Shown one piece after another: positions 63,639-64,000 of a stretch of DNA of 64,000 nt. Made by a program: the position numbers and the translations under genes. A model generated the notes under the pieces. That model worked only from the letters and a program-made list of their open reading frames with translations. It was not told where the DNA came from and ran no database searches. The stretch's first letter is position 1, and each line of letters starts with the position of its first letter. Location of the stretch: positions 1 through 64,000 of the forward strand of contig CAZSHS010000010.1 of NCBI GenBank assembly GCA_964606665.1, written 5' to 3'. Origin of the DNA: Aved-18 sp964606665 (GTDB lineage: Bacteria > Cyanobacteriota > Vampirovibrionia > Obscuribacterales > Obscuribacteraceae).

Positions 63639-64000
63639 ATGCAATTTGATTCGTATTTTGGCTGCGTACTTATAGTTTTTCTGAGCACCCTAGTCTCTGT
63701 GTCAGGGCTTTTGGCGACTCGCAAACTAGTAGGTCTCAATAAACTACGCGCCTCCCATGAGGTGGGAGGTTATCTTCTGTCAGTTGTCGGCACTTTGTAC
63801 GCCGTATTGCTTGGTCTTGTGGTTGTGGACGCTATGCAAAAGTTCCAAGTCGCCCGCGATGTAACAGAAAGAGAAGCAAATTGTCTGGCTGATGTATTCA
63901 TACTGGCTTCGGGTTTTCCAGAACCAAAGCGCTCTCAACTAAAGTCTTTGTGTGTCAAATACGGTGAATTGGTAGTCAATGAAGAATGGGAGACGATGAA
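63639..64000 (+). CDS. DUF4239 membrane protein (3' partial)
   Basis: The first 120 residues, cut by the window edge. Two membrane segments (LIVFLSTLVSVSGLLAT and YLLSVVGTLYAVLLGLVVVDAM) with the intervening HEVGGYLLSVVGTLYAVLLG motif are those of DUF4239 (bestrophin-like domain). The function is unknown. ATG 63639 has no strong ribosome site. Confidence 0.87.
   Translation, partial: MQFDSYFGCVLIVFLSTLVSVSGLLATRKLVGLNKLRASHEVGGYLLSVVGTLYAVLLGLVVVDAMQKFQVARDVTEREANCLADVFILASGFPEPKRSQLKSLCVKYGELVVNEEWETM

Noticed and set aside
1..64000. tRNA, rRNA, CRISPR array, prophage or insertion sequence
   Set aside because: I looked for T-loop-like motifs, spaced repeats, integrase, transposase and phage structural genes and found none.

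Overview
The window reads like part of a chromosome scaffold from a free-living, aerobic, Gram-negative-type bacterium. GC content looks like the low-to-mid 40s by eye. The envelope is double-membraned: there are two TolC-family channels and many signal peptides. Respiration uses a quinol pool (Rieske, cytochrome b with b6-type heme spacing, CydA-like proteins and c-type cytochromes). Secreted TPR proteins, a DUF1501/DUF1800 pair, glycine-rich secreted proteins and a VIT/VWA membrane protein fit a non-photosynthetic relative of Cyanobacteria (Obscuribacterales/Melainabacteria-like). That placement is inference; no rRNA or photosynthesis gene is present. I saw no tRNA, rRNA, CRISPR array or insertion sequence. 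A 10-N run (49944-49953) shows this is a draft scaffold.

Layout. 0-9.3 kb: a CvfC/YpgR-like HEAT protein open at the left edge, an SDR oxidoreductase, a toxin/immunity-like pair with a decayed second immunity copy, an acyl-CoA dehydrogenase, a LON-domain protein, a HxlR regulator and a frameshifted nitronate monooxygenase. 9.4-23 kb: two complete tripartite exporters. The first is a CecR/YbhGFSR-type ABC-2 system with its own TolC, under a TetR regulator with a clear operator. The second is an ABC transporter/HlyD/TolC set on the minus strand with an ArsR regulator and a candidate ArsR operator. 23-32 kb: SOUL protein, cytochrome c, a large unknown protein facing a vWA protein, MOSC protein, frameshifted beta-carbonic anhydrase, a di-iron ferritin-like protein plus a decayed copy of its 3' end, and a phosphatase. 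32-36.3 kb: a respiratory operon coding CydA-like protein, Rieske protein, cytochrome b and a CydA-like/cytochrome c fusion. 36.5-46 kb: secreted glycine-rich, SnoaL-like, metalloprotease and TPR proteins, a DapB-like reductase without the catalytic histidines, and an aldehyde dehydrogenase. 46-64 kb: BI-1 protein, PAS histidine kinase, an XRE-receiver fusion regulator, patatin phospholipase, the VIT/VWA protein, DUF1501/DUF1800, an APC transporter, DUF817, SnoaL-like and DUF4239 proteins.

Two themes run across the window. First, several genes are broken by stops or by single-base frame changes. Three of the frame changes fall in A runs, and two of those are canonical -1 slippery heptamers in the right phase, so base-calling error, true decay and programmed frameshifting must be told apart. 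Second, a palindromic motif centred on CCGATATCGG occurs four times, all in the last 18 kb. One copy is a perfect 46-bp palindrome, one supplies a stop codon, and one lies inside a coding sequence without disturbing the protein.
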